DNA of 64,000 bases from Epinephelus fuscoguttatus (GCF_011397635.1 NC_064767.1:1753001-1817000); one strand, 5' to 3'. Shown: positions 24,483-35,390, counted from the stretch's first letter. Program-made: numbers and translations. Notes: generated by a model not told the origin, from the sequence alone.

Positions 24483-24494
24483 TGCGCATGTGCA
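24483..24494 (+). promoter_or_regulatory. NRF1-like site in the CIAO2B promoter region
   Basis: TGCGCATGTGCA differs by one base from the palindromic NRF1 consensus TGCGCATGCGCA. It lies about 175 bp before the start codon. NRF1 sites are common in TATA-less housekeeping promoters, which fits CIAO2B. Assignment is by motif only; no transcription start is visible. Confidence 0.45.
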
Positions 24495-24666
24495 GAGGGA
24501 CCTGTTGGGTGTACTGTCCCTTTAAGACTTTCTCTTGAGCGCTTTTGGACTCTGCGGGTTTCCGTTGTTTCAGGAAGTGCTGGTGTTTGATGGTGCAGTG
24601 TGTTTCTGCTCCACCGTCACATCAGGAGAGTCTAGTGTTTCCCGTGGACTGTTACAGGTGCTAAAG

Positions 24667-24793
24667 ATGTCCGGAGGAACCCGTCTGGAGAACGCGAACC
24701 CGGTGATCTTCCAGCGGTCCGGTGAGAGGCTGCTGACGGCCACAGAGGAGGATGAAGACGTTCATGACCCGATCGATGACCGAGAAATATTCG
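24667..24793 (+). CDS. ciao2b: CIAO2B exon 1 (coding part)
   Basis: This exon encodes residues 1-42 plus the first base of codon 43 (the G of Asp). It covers the variable N-terminus, the [14 protein letters not shown] motif and an acidic stretch ending in REIF. The exon ends before ATATCCTGTT. Reading on past this point in genomic DNA gives an unrelated tail and a stop at 24820, so the exon must end here. Confidence 0.92.
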
Positions 24794-27090
24794 ATATCCT
24801 GTTTCTGTATTCAGATAGTTGAGCTTCTCTGCTTTCTAACAGCTGACTGACAACATCTGTGTGCGTGTATTTAAATGATAATAATGTTATGATACATGTT
24901 TCTGTTGTGTTATAACATGACGAGCTGTTGCGTCATTCCTCAGATGACGTTATCTGTTGCGTACTGATAACGGTGTTTTGTTTAAGTTACCTTTCAGAGT
25001 AGTGTAACGTTGCACCTGGCAGACAGTACTAACAGCACCCTGCATTCAAACTGACTGAAGTAAAAGTATCCAAGTATTATCAGAGACAAAGTAGTTACAG
25101 TTACAGTCAGGATGTCGCAGTAACGTGTGTTAGTCCTGTTTATCTGCTGTTTGTAGATGAATGTTCCTGCTGCATTAATGAGTCATGTTCCTGATGCAGA
25201 TGTTGAACTTGTGTTGGACAGTTTACTCTACAGCAGTGCATCATGTTTTATACAGTAATGTGAGGAAGAACTGAAGCTGCCAGACAAATGTGGTGCAGTA
25301 AAAGTACAGTAGTTCTCTCTGAGGTGGAGCAGAAGATGGAAATACTCTTAGTAGGATGGAAATAGAAAGTCTTTATTATCATAGTACGGAGAATATGCAG
25401 CGAGATGAGGAGAGCTGCATCTGACCAGGTAAATTAAAACCAGACAACATAATCACGCATGAGATCGGAAATAAATGGTGTAAAGAAAAGAAGTACGTTC
25501 TTGAGTAAATGTACTTAGTTACACTCCAGCCCTGCAGGTCGACACACTGAGATGAACTCAAACCTGTGGTTAAACACAGCAGGCAGGATGTCAGATTATG
25601 ATCTGCCATATTTTCCAGCATATTTGATGAAATCTGGAGCGTCATGTTTATGAAGGTGGTGAATCATTAATCAGGTTATTGAAGTAAAAATCCTGAGCTG
25701 ACAGTCACTGCTGTCAGCTTCTGATATATCACGACCTTCTGTTTGTTTTAATTTCAACATCTTTGCGGTTTGAGACAGTTTGACGACTTCTTTGTGACGT
25801 CCTGAGTGAAAGGCCTGATCATAGTGGGCACCCTGCACGCTACGAGACAACAGAATATGTTTTTCTGTGTCTTATCTTTGTCTCATGATGTTGCCTGATG
25901 GATGTTTGATTATTAAAGACAGAGTGTGTCACTAGAGTCAGCTGTAAAACAAATGAAGCAACATTTGAAATCGTGACAGTGACAGACTTTTCTTAATTCA
26001 CCTGTGCCCTGTGTTACAGTTAGGGTTGGGTACCATTCATAATTGAACCGATACGGTAACAGTACCGGTACCAAACGGTACCTTATTTCGGTACTTTTTA
26101 AAGTCTAAACTTCTCAGTTTCAACATTTTACTGAGAGCATTTAGGAACAGTGCTGCACGTTAACTTTTGTCTGCACATTTTTGGTGAGGTGCCATGGAGT
26201 CATGCGCTCTTGCTCCGCCTTCACCTCAGGTACCGAAATTTGGCACCGATTCATTTTAAGTGAATCGGTACTCGGTAGTACCGACGTGAATTGGTACCAA
26301 GTACAAAAAGTACTGAGTTTCGGTACTCAACCCTAGTTACAGTGTGCTCTGAGAGTATTCACACTAAACAACAAGAGAAGCACTGTGATGTCATCGATGT
26401 CGCCTGTGATAATTATTATTATATTAATAACTGTTCTGTTAATGATGTTGTCTTAAAGTCTTTAACTAAAGTTACATCTGATCAGATCCATCAACGACCC
26501 GGAGCATCCTCTGTCTCTGGAGGAACTCAACGTGGTGGAGCAAGTCCGAGTGAAGGTACGCACCTCTCAGTCTGTGTTTGTTTTTTTATCGTCGTCCACC
26601 CGGCCTTATGAACACGGTATCTCAAGAACATCTTGAGGGAATTTCTTAAAATTTGGCACAAACGTTCATTTGGACGCAACAATGAACTGATTGGATTTCA
26701 GTGGTCAAAGGTCAAGGTCAGTGTGGCCTCGCATCTGCCTCATTTTCATGAACACAGTTTGTCTGCACTTACAAAAGATGTTGTTTTTCTTATTCTTTAA
26801 AATAAAGTTCATGTGCAGAAGTTAACTGCGCTCAGTAAACTAGCTTTCACACTCTGGCCTTCCTCTCTGCAGAAACATCCTTATCAACTGAAAAGTTTAG
26901 CTGTGCTCAGTGTGTCGTTTCTGAAATCTTTGTCATTGTGTGTGTGTGTGTGTGTTTCTGTCAGGTGAATGATGCAGAGAGCACCGTGAGTATCGAGTTC
27001 ACACCCACCATCCCCCACTGCAGCATGGCTACACTCATTGGTCTGTCAATCAAAGTCAAGCTGCTGCGCTCCCTGCCGGACAGGTTCAAG

Positions 27091-27133
<43 letters not shown>

Positions 27134-29169
27134 CATACATTGAGTATTATTAATTAAAAAACCCCAGACAAATCTGTATTTTTATTCAGAGTAGTGCTGC
27201 GTTTCATTTGGTCACCATATGAATGGCGTCATGTCACCCTCTCCCCTCCAGTTGCTCTGACCTCTGAGGAAACACCAGGAGAACTATAAACAGCTTTTAT
27301 AGCTTCCTTGGGAAATACCACATGATGTGTCAGAGGGCGAGGAAGGAATCAGGCAGAATTTACCACAGTCACAGTGATGCAGCATTTTTTCTTCCACACA
27401 GCATCATTTTTTTCATTCATTGCCATTTTGCAACACAGTGATGAAGGACAGACGTGTGACCATGTTCACAAGAGAGAGCTCCTAACTTTGTCTAGTTGAA
27501 GACTTAGCTTGGTTTTAATGCAGGAAAATTCTCAGAGCAACTCTGATGAAGAGACAGAAACTGTGACCTCAGTGAGGAGGTGTGGTCGACTCTGTTGCCG
27601 AGTATGACACTTTATTTTTATCAATGTGAGACAGTGAAAGTGTTGTCATTGTTAGTGTGATCACTGCTGATCGTAGTGTTACTGCATCAGGTGGGAAGTG
27701 TGAGCGCATCTCAAATGAGATCGACCACAAACATCTCCACACCATCAAAATCTGCAGCATTTCATTAACTCACTGTCATCCAGCGTTTGGCGAAGTTTTC
27801 TCCTTCCTCTTTGTGTTTCCACCATTTTCTCCTCTGATTAAGAAACTGTAACAGTCCTCCTCCCTGCTCCAAACTTTCTTAAAGGGCTTTCAACTTTGCC
27901 AGGATCTAGTCTTAACCTTAAGGAAAAGTTCAACTCTCGGTAGTGGCTCATGCCAGCCACCAAGATAATGTCAGCAGTAACGTTATGAACACTCATGAGG
28001 TTACACAGGAAGGTGATCCAGGCACTCCAAGATCTGCAGGTCTGCGTCAGGGCTTTAGAAACATGCAACACAGGTACGGCTTCACCTGCAGAGTAGCAGG
28101 AGCCAATAGGAGGCCATCACATGGCCCAGATAATGACATGACAGGTGACACAAATAGAAAATAATGACAAAATAACAAGTGAACTAGTCCATATCCATTG
28201 GTAGCTTTGTCACCTTCTACCTATGCCAGTCCTCAATGCCTATGTGCAGTTTCACATAGATTGACCACGTCAGTGAGTAGAAAAACGTGGGACAGACAGA
28301 ATGACTGACTGACAGAATGACACACTGACAGTTTCCGTGATTATGTACAGCATACCATACCATGACTTAGTCATACCAAACATTAGAAACAACACCAACA
28401 TTGGTCCACAGGGGGAGCCACAGCGATCGGTCGCATTTTAGCCATTTTGAAGCATTTTTCTGTTGTTATAGCGCCACCCAGTTGCCAATTAGAGTTAAAT
28501 TTCTCCAGTCACCTTGAGGCGTCCTGTTCTACATATCTACCAAGTTTAGTAAAAATCCATATGGCGGTTAGGCCTAGATAAGAAATGAGCTCTCTAGCGC
28601 CCCCATTTTGTTTGATGGGGTCAATAATGGAGGGGTCCCCTCAGATTATGTGTGGTCATATGCCTACAAAGTTGCGTGGTGATGGGTGAAACCCTTGAGA
28701 TGTTCTACACCTTTATGTGATGAGCCACGCCCTCCGCAATATTCATTGCCTTATAGAAGCTCAGTTTTAGGAAGTTTTCCAACTTTTGCCAGAGAGGAAC
28801 TTTAGATATTGCTCCTAGATTATGTTCACCCAGTTTCATGCAGATCGCTCAAACTTCCTAGGAAGAGATCCATTTGAAGTGTTTTTCAAAAAATTCAAAA
28901 TGGTGGAAAATCTATATAAGCGGAAGTTATGGGTTCTTGAGGCAAATGTGTTCCTCATGAGGAGAGGCATCTCTGTGCAAAGTTTCATGTCTCTACCACA
29001 TATGGGGCATGAGATATGCCCATTCAAAGTTTGACATTTCAATGGGTTGCTATAGCGCCCCCCTTTGGCCAATTGATGTAATATTGCTTCATTGGCATCC
29101 TCCCATGACCCTCTACCACTGTGCCAAATTTCACATGGATTGACCAAGTCAGTGAGGAGAAAAACATGG

Positions 29170-29239
<70 letters not shown>

Positions 29240-30536
29240 GTTTTCATCATTATATAGTGAGATATAAAACACAGTGACATGAGATACCCAGAAAAATAAA
29301 TATTAATATACACACACCTTTACACACAGGCTGTGAGAGAAGTAATGAAGTCTATAGAGATCTAAGTAGGGCTGCAACAATTTGTTGACTAATTGATGAC
29401 TAATCAACTATTAAAATAATCGTTGACTATTTTAGTCACCGACTAATCAGTTTGAGTCATTTTTCATATGAAAGTACCCAAATACTCTTGTTGCAGCTTC
29501 TTCCGTTCAGATATTGGCAGCTTTACACACTCTCCCATGACGGTGAACTCAAACCCTTTGGCGTGAGTACGAAACAAGACATTAGATGACATCATTTTGG
29601 GGTTTGGGAGAGACAGACCGACATTTTTCAACATTTTAACACATTTTTCTGTAAAATGATTAGTCGACTAATCAAAGGAATAATTGACAGATTAGTCGAC
29701 AGTGAAAATAACCGTTAGTTGCAGCCCTACGAGAGACACATCACAAAAAACATGTGACGTCTGTATCATCATTAAGACACTTTAAAGCAGTTAATGGATC
29801 CAAAAAGCTTCTGTTTGACTGAGTCCCGACCGAAGGGTTAATGTGTTACTGCTCATTAACTTATTTTAAGTATGATAGTTTGACCACTGATAAATTGATA
29901 AGAGTGCTGAGACACACAACATCAGCTACAGTATCTGCGTTGGTAATCGACTCATCTGATGCTAATGGTAAGTTAGCAACTTAGCGTTCCGTTAGCTGAC
30001 GTTACTTGAGGCTGTTGGATTAGAGTGAAAAAACGTAATGTAACTGAATGAAACATTTCCTCATCAGTGAACGTGATTTCTGTCAGACTGACTTTAAGCA
30101 GTGACGACTACAATTCCCAGGGTTCAACATTAAGTCATGATGTCATCAAAGTCCATCTTCTGTCATTGTTCTGACTGAGAGACTCTGTGTGTGTCAGTCT
30201 GACCATCATGTCGTACACTGTGGACTTCCTGTGTGTTGTGTTCTTCTTCTTCTTCAGTCTGAGCGTTGTGTGTGTTTCTGTGTCCTCTCAGATCGATGTC
30301 CACATCACACCTGGCTCTCACGCCTCAGAGGACGCAGGTAAAACTCACGCGGAGACAGCAGGCATGATGGGATATGACCCTGCTCTGAGGGTTTGACTGT
30401 GATGTGTTAACACGTCTCTTCTTATTGTTGTGCAGTGAACAAACAGCTGGCGGACAAAGAGCGAGTCGCGGCGGCTCTGGAGAACTCGTCACTGCTGGAG
30501 GTGGTCAACCAGTGTCTGTCCACCAGGAACAACTGA
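24667..30536 (+). CDS. ciao2b: CIAO2B (FAM96B/MIP18), cytosolic Fe-S cluster targeting factor, five exons
   Basis: Coding exons are 24667-24793, 26476-26555, 26965-27090, 30292-30337 and 30436-30536, joined in frame to 159 residues, close to the roughly 160 residues usual for the family. The product is recognised from the [14 protein letters not shown] start, REIF...[20 protein letters not shown], the [13 protein letters not shown] core and the [16 protein letters not shown] tail. This is the DUF59/MIP18 fold, roughly residues 35-135. Cys88 in PHCSMAT is the family's conserved reactive cysteine. Known family role: with CIAO1 and MMS19 it forms the cytosolic targeting complex that passes 4Fe-4S clusters to DNA polymerases, helicases and other apoproteins. 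The start is the first ATG in frame with the conserved N-terminus. Intron 1 fits only as an AT-AC intron; introns 2-4 are GT-AG. No frameshift or premature stop was seen, so the gene looks functional. Confidence 0.96.
24794..26475 (+). other. ciao2b: CIAO2B intron 1, probable U12-type AT-AC intron
   Basis: The 1682-bp intron begins ATATCCTGTT, matching the minor-spliceosome 5' consensus ATATCCTT at the first seven bases. It ends in GTTAC. GTCTTTAAC at 26458-26466 resembles the U12 branch consensus TTCCTTAAC and lies about 10 bases before the terminal AC. Using these borders joins TTC-G to AT-CTG-ATC-AGA and restores the conserved F-D-L-I-R-S-I-N-D. The GT sites I tried (24801 with the CAG acceptor at 26484) lose a residue or disturb this motif. 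Confidence 0.85.
26021..26335. mobile_element. hAT-type MITE in CIAO2B intron 1
   Basis: The ends are TAGGGTTGGGTACC and GGTACTCAACCCTA, imperfect terminal inverted repeats. The element is flanked on both sides by the 8-bp duplication GTTACAGT (26013-26020 and 26336-26343), the hallmark of hAT transposition. The 315-bp body repeats GGTACCGA-like motifs and has no coding capacity. Confidence 0.88.
26476..26555 (+). CDS. ciao2b: CIAO2B exon 2
   Basis: This exon encodes the end of Asp43 through Lys69, including [17 protein letters not shown] and NVVEQVRVK. It is followed by the donor GTACGC. The conserved INDPEHP loop and the helix after it open the MIP18 domain. Confidence 0.94.
26610..26765 (+). 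repeat. Dispersed fish repeat, copy in CIAO2B intron 2
   Basis: It shares the phrases ATCTCAAGAACA, TTTGGCACAAACGT, TGAACTGATT and GGTCAAAGGTCAAGGTCA with copies at about 49445-49680, 58455-58725 and 63590-64000. No coding frame is preserved. The family's class is not evident from these fragments. Confidence 0.7.
26965..27090 (+). CDS. ciao2b: CIAO2B exon 3, catalytic-type cysteine core
   Basis: Residues 70-111 are encoded by exactly 42 codons (phase 0 at both ends). It contains the beta-strand FTPTIPHC and the [19 protein letters not shown] segment, the best conserved part of the family. The acceptor is a TG-rich tract ending TTTCTGTCAG. The donor GTATGT runs straight into a (GT)n microsatellite. 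Confidence 0.96.
27094..27132 (+). repeat. (TG)n microsatellite at the CIAO2B intron 3 donor
   Basis: The tract of about 39 bp starts within the 5' splice site of intron 3, so the donor GTATGT is immediately followed by repeated GTGTGT. Confidence 0.95.
28190..29170. repeat. Dispersed repeat filling most of CIAO2B intron 3
   Basis: This non-coding block contains internally echoed phrases, such as TTCACATAGATTGACCACGTCAGTGAG at the left end and TTCACATGGATTGACCAAGTCAGTGAG at the right end (28251-28277 and 29131-29157). It also has repeated TATAGCGCC(A/C)CC motifs. This suggests one composite element with direct repeats at its ends. I do not recognise its superfamily. Confidence 0.6.
29171..29237 (+). 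repeat. (CA)n microsatellite, CIAO2B intron 3
   Basis: A pure CA tract of about 67 bp abuts the end of the dispersed repeat at 28190-29170. It is complementary to the TG tract at the donor of the same intron. Confidence 0.96.
29367..29729. mobile_element. hAT-like MITE in CIAO2B intron 3
   Basis: Ends TAGGGCTGCAAC and GTTGCAGCCCTA are perfect 12-bp inverted repeats. The interior is rich in TTAGTCGACTAAT-type motifs arranged in both orientations. The 8-bp flanks do not match, so the target duplication has decayed or the insertion was rearranged. Confidence 0.8.
30292..30337 (+). CDS. ciao2b: CIAO2B exon 4
   Basis: A 46-nt exon encoding [15 protein letters not shown] plus the first base of a valine codon. 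It sits between acceptor CCTCTCAG and donor GTAAAA. The short VHITPG(S/T)HASE motif is diagnostic of the MIP18 family. Confidence 0.94.
30436..30536 (+). CDS. ciao2b: CIAO2B exon 5 (C-terminus and stop)
   Basis: The exon starts after acceptor TTGTGCAG, completes the split valine and encodes [16 protein letters not shown], the LLEVVNQCL helix and a short tail. It ends in TGA at 30534-30536. Intron 4 before it is only 98 bp. Confidence 0.95.
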
Positions 30537-30861
30537 GCAGCCAATCAGCGTTGGTTTTTTCTTTCATGCCTGAGGTGTGTCCGTCTGCTGAGCTCCCTCC
30601 ATCACCGCTCCAGGAGTGAATACCTGCAGCAGGTGTTCTCCTGGAGAACAAGCAGAGGGAAGCTAAACGCTTCAAAGTTTCCACACAGAGAAAAGATATC
30701 TGAGCTCATCAGTGTTTTAAATGATTCAATCTGTATTGTAAGATATTCATGAGTCATGACTCAGCACATGCTCAGAGTCAGCCATGATCCCTCCTGTAGA
30801 GAAAATGAAGGCTTTTGATGTTTTATTAAAAATGTACAGATCATTAATAAAAACAAATAAA
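30537..30861 (+). promoter_or_regulatory. ciao2b: CIAO2B 3' UTR with polyadenylation signals
   Basis: Two AATAAA hexamers follow the stop at 30846-30851 and 30856-30861. Directly after the second is a T/GT-rich stretch (about 30866-30892) of the kind that binds CstF. Cleavage is therefore expected near 30875-30885, giving a 3' UTR of about 340 nt. Confidence 0.75.
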
Positions 30862-30899
30862 GACATTTGTGTTTGTGTTTTTTATCAATATTTATTTCA

Positions 30900-33060
30900 T
30901 CAGACGCTGACTGAGTGGTGTTGGATGAACATTATTAAAACAATTAATCAATGCTTAACTTGACATTGAAGCTTAATGTATCCATATTAAACGCATGATA
31001 ATATCTTATGGACAGACACTTTCACATCTTATCTGTACAAAACGACATAAAAAGTTGTTTGGAAAAACCTCATTTGAACTCTGTTTTTAGCCTCACTGTA
31101 GCCTGTAGCTCTGACTGCCTCTCTGGGCACTGTACAACAACAACAACTTTTTATGTCGGGGCTTCAGGACACTTGGATCACTACGGATGAGCAGTATGGA
31201 GATATTTTGTGGTTTCAATGATGTGTTTTTGGACGTTTGAATCTGGGGCGCCGTCAGCCTCCATTAGGTGGAGTTGTGTTGCTACCTCCTCTCCCCTTGG
31301 ATCTCTGCAAGTGATGTGAGGACTCTAAAACTTCACCTGAGCCTCCCTCGCCATATGGGTGAGTAGATTTCATGGAGTCGTTTTATTTTGTAGGTGGAAA
31401 TGCACCTTTAATGGATTCCTGTGTTGCTGTCCATGAACACCAAGATACTTAGAAATTCTCGGGGCTCAGCTGTTCAAAACAAAGCAACATTTGACTGAAT
31501 CAAACTGATCCAGATAGAAACGTTACAGATGAGCACATCCAGATATCCAGTGCTGTAAACGGGATTCATGTTTGATTTTGACAGATATTTGGAGGATTGC
31601 TTTGCTGGGACAACATCCTTTTTTAACTTGAGTGTACTGAGAGGCTTAATATGGAATATATCTAATATCTTGTTAATCACAGTAACTGTCAAACAAATCA
31701 AGTCAAAATATAAATAACTGTATAAATATTTGACCAGTTTAAAGTTTGATCACATTTTGCTCCTGAACCCTGCCTTCAAGAACCAGGATGAGATGAGTTT
31801 TGAGCAGACACACTGCAGGTTTAGTGGGGATCAAACCTCAGACTGGATCATGTGATCTGCTCTGACTTCAGAATACTTTATCTACTTTTTTTCTTTTTCA
31901 GTTTTCAAGATTTGATTGAATCTGATCAGCCGAGTCCTGCTGTCAAAAACTCTAGAGCTAGAACCTGTTGCTCACACTGTAAATATGTGAATCTGGCAGT
32001 TATTTCTGTTTCTCTCCTTTTTTAATTCAACACTTACGTGAAATTTAAATGCTAATATTCAAAATGTAGCGATGATTCTGCATGTTTATTTTTTTTAAAC
32101 CATTATATAGGTATATAGGTAATGTTTGCTATGACTAAGTCATGGTATGGTATGCTGTACTCAGTGGGTATGGACTAGTTTCATTTATTGGTCAGAAATG
32201 TCTCTTATGGCAGTACAGGGTGCTGCTGACCCCTGGTGTCGCAGGCTATTGTAATGTGTGTGTTCGTCCAGCAGGAGGCGCCCTCGTCCTGTCCCTGCAA
32301 ACTGAGCGGAGGAAGCTGATAATGAGAAGTCTCAGATCACAACAAACCACAGAGTCATCCACCCACTCCCACTCCCACCTCACTGAGCTCACTGCACAGC
32401 TGGAGTTCCTTTAGTCAGACACACACACACACACACAAAGTCATGTCTCTGAAGGTGATGCAGGTATAAGAAGAGAGAAAAGATGATCTGTGACGTCACA
32501 GTTACTCAGACACGTGGTTGATTTAACTATCCTGATAAACACTTTAATATTTCGTGCTAAAGTCACTTGGGATCAAAGTGTGTGAGTGAAATGTGTTAAC
32601 GTTCATAAAGTGTGATGGCGTCATAATAAACAAATATTTTCCTCATTTCAGGAGAAAATGACACAAAGAGTGTGTTATGTAATAACTGTGTTGACCGTCT
32701 GTATTTGTGGGAGAATGATTGTTGCTCCTCAGCTCAGATTAATAAGGATATTTTTTTCTCTTGTTCCACATCTGGAAACATTGCATCACTGCTAAAACCC
32801 CGGATAAGAGACCCAGCCGGCACAGCTGCAGAGGCCCCATCCAGAGCCGTGTGTGCGCAGGGTTGAGTCAATGTGAGCAGCCCAGCAGAGGGCGGAGAGC
32901 AAGAGGAGCCAGCTGAGGACAGAGGGGCTCCTCTCCAGACGTGGACAGTAACATGCAGGTGTGTCATGGCGGGGGTGCATCTATGTGCCTGGTGGTCATC
33001 ACTCAGGGCTGCACAGGGACCAGCTGCAGATCATCGTCAGCTCAGTGCCTCGGCTGAGTT
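30900..33060. other. Intergenic DNA downstream of CIAO2B
   Basis: No exons recognised. 31130-31420 looks like a dispersed repeat. 32128-32160 repeats, inverted, a 31-bp word from CIAO2B intron 3. Confidence 0.5.
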
Positions 33061-33249
33061 TCTTCAGTGATATCAGTGATATCATTTATTGGCACATGAA
33101 AAAAGTCATCTGACTTGTAAAAACGAAGACATAATATTATCTGAGGTAAAAATAATCCCAAATGTATGGAAGCCCATTTCTGCCACTGTGAAACAATTAA
33201 AGATTCTATAAGACATTATGATGAGAAACTGAAATGACAAATTATCACA

Positions 33250-33890
33250 AAATAATAAGAAAGTTTTTCAAAATATTGACTTAGTATCTCAAAAGAAATC
33301 ATTTTTTAATATGAGATAGAAATTAAAAAAAGAAGAAAATCTCTCTAAAAAATTACCCAGTTTTTAAAAAATATTTATATTTCACACAGTAATAACTCAT
33401 TAATCTCAAAATAATTAGGTAGTGTTCGATTTCTCAAAATATTAAAAAAAAAAGACATTTTTCAAAATAATTACCCAGTTTTCTTTTTTAAATGAGAGAC
33501 ATTAACTTATAAACTGACAAGAAACCTTCTTACAGTAATGACTAGTATCATAAAAATAATGACAAATATTCTCAAAATAATAAGAAAATTTTTCAAAATG
33601 TCCAGCTAATAAGTCCAAGTAATAATTTTTTTTAATATGAGTTAGAAAAAAGAGAAAAACTCTCTAAAAAAAATTACAGAGTTTTCAAAAAAAAATTAGA
33701 TTTCACAGAGTAATGACTTATTAATCTCAGAATAATTAGGTAGTATTTAAAAAAAAATAAAAAAGACTTTTCAAAAATAATTACCTCGTATTTTCTTTTA
33801 AATGAGAGACATTAACTTATAAACTGATAAGAAACCTTCTTACAGTAATGACTAGTATCATAAAAATAATGACAAATATTCTCAAAATAT
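33250..33890 (+). repeat. AT-rich tandem duplication, period about 310-320 bp
   Basis: Two units carry the same phrases in order: TAATCTCA(A/G)AATAATTAGG (33401 and 33722), AATGAGAGACATTAACTTAT (33491 and 33801) and CTTACAGTAATGACTAGTAT. The whole stretch 33060-34140 is AT-rich with short AAAATAATGAC-type motifs and no coding frames. Confidence 0.85.
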
Positions 33891-34299
33891 TGACTCAGTG
33901 TTTTGAAATAATAAACTTTTCCAAAATAATGTCTTTGTAATAAAAAAAAACGTACTTAGTGTTTCAAAAACAATGAGATTCCTTTAAAATAATAATGTAA
34001 TAAATAATAATAATGACAATTTCTCAGAATCATGACAGATGACAGTCTTTAGTCTTTATATTATAGTTATTATGTTGAGAAATGTCTTTAATTTCTTCAA
34101 TACTGAAAAAGTTTCTCATTATAATGAATTGAAAAATATTTGTTGTTCATCACACCTGCAGAAGTGGGAAGCTGAGATTTATTTTATTTTCTAACTTGCT
34201 AAGTGTCACTGATGAGTCCTGGTGCATCTCCTCCTCCTGCTGTAGGTCAGACTCCTCTTCATTAAGGCTCCTTTTACACAAACAGTTTGTCACACAGCA

Positions 34300-34548
34300 T
34301 TAACAACAGCAAAGCAGCATCACTTCCTCCCTCAGAGCTCCTCAGCAGAGCCTTGACTCAACCCTGTGTACATAAGGCTCTGGGTGGGGCCAGTTGAGCT
34401 GGCCTGTCTGCCTGATCTGTGTCTGAGTCCTGATCCTGATCCGTCTCTGAGTCCTCTGCGCGCTCCAGGACTCTGTGCACACCAGCCTGCCCTCACTGAC
34501 GGTCCATGGGAGACCCTTAACCGTGCACAGCGTCTCAGACCTGCTCAG
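34300..34548 (+). other. Weak candidate 5' untranslated exon
   Basis: The segment has TACATAAGGCTC near 34369, GC-rich leader-like sequence and a good donor (CTGCTCAG/GTAGGT at 34548). No coding exon that could follow is recognised within the window. Confidence 0.15.
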
Positions 34549-35071
34549 GTAGGTTCAGGACACGCTGTGTGAAGTTTGCTCTGAGTTTGGTGTGTGTGTG
34601 CGTGTGTGTGGAAAATAACTCAGTGAAGCGGAAACCGTGAGAGCCGAGCTCGCGCCACAGGCTCAGAGAAGTTGTCATCTTCACGAGAGCAGCTGCAGCT
34701 GATTCCAGCTCTGCTGATGAAGAGTGAACTGTTTCACTTCACCGTGTGATGAAGAGTTTTACTCGCTCACTGACGACCTGCAGACCGGTCCAGGGTCCGG
34801 GTCCGGGTCCGGGTCTGGCTGCAGGCCAGGGTTTGTCCTTTCTTCCACCCACTGGTGATGGTCAGTGTGAGTCCTGTGTGAACTGTTCTTACTCCTAAAT
34901 GTCTGAGTGAGTCCATGAAGGGCTGTGATGAGAGGATGAAGGCTGTCACGTGGTGTGAAGAGGAACATAAGGCATGTGTTTGGAGCTGAGCTGGTGCCAG
35001 AGAGAGCTGAGGGACACACTGCACTGCAGCTCCGCATATTTGGGGTTCCTTTTCAAAGAGACCACTGCTGG

Positions 35072-35107
<36 letters not shown>

Positions 35108-35348
35108 ACACAGAGACACACTCGTGTCCTCAGCTGGACACACTGTCCACATCATGAAGAGACAGAAAGGAGAAGGAATTTGTTCATGCGCTTGTTTCCA
35201 ACCTGTTTGACTGAATGCCATTTGGCTGGAGGCAGTGACTCTACACACACACACGCACGCACGCACACACACACACTCTAAACTCTGAGCTGCTTCTGTA
35301 AACATTTAGTTTATGCAGAACTGAGTATTGAAAGGGGGAATTCAGAGT

Positions 35349-35350
<2 letters not shown>

Positions 35351-35388
<38 letters not shown>
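35351..35388 (+). repeat. (AC)n microsatellite
   Basis: A pure tract of about 38 bp. Shorter CA tracts lie at 35078-35101 and 35243-35276. Confidence 0.96.

Positions 35389-35390
<2 letters not shown>

Noticed and set aside
24327..24590. Open frame across the right arm of the foldback
   Set aside because: It lies in a repeat and upstream of the CIAO2B start, with no family similarity.
24667..24822. Unspliced CIAO2B ending at TGA 24820
   Set aside because: Residues after REIFD do not match the family, whereas splicing restores the conserved sequence.
24794..26484. GT-AG alternative for CIAO2B intron 1 (donor 24801, acceptor CAG at 26484)
   Set aside because: It would keep the frame but lose one residue and change the invariant DLIRS to DILS. 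The AT-AC model fits perfectly with proper U12 signals.
28836..29272. Minus-strand frames with long CVCV runs
   Set aside because: They are translations of the (CA)n microsatellite in CIAO2B intron 3. The same applies near 8.3, 35.1, 35.4 and 53.9 kb.
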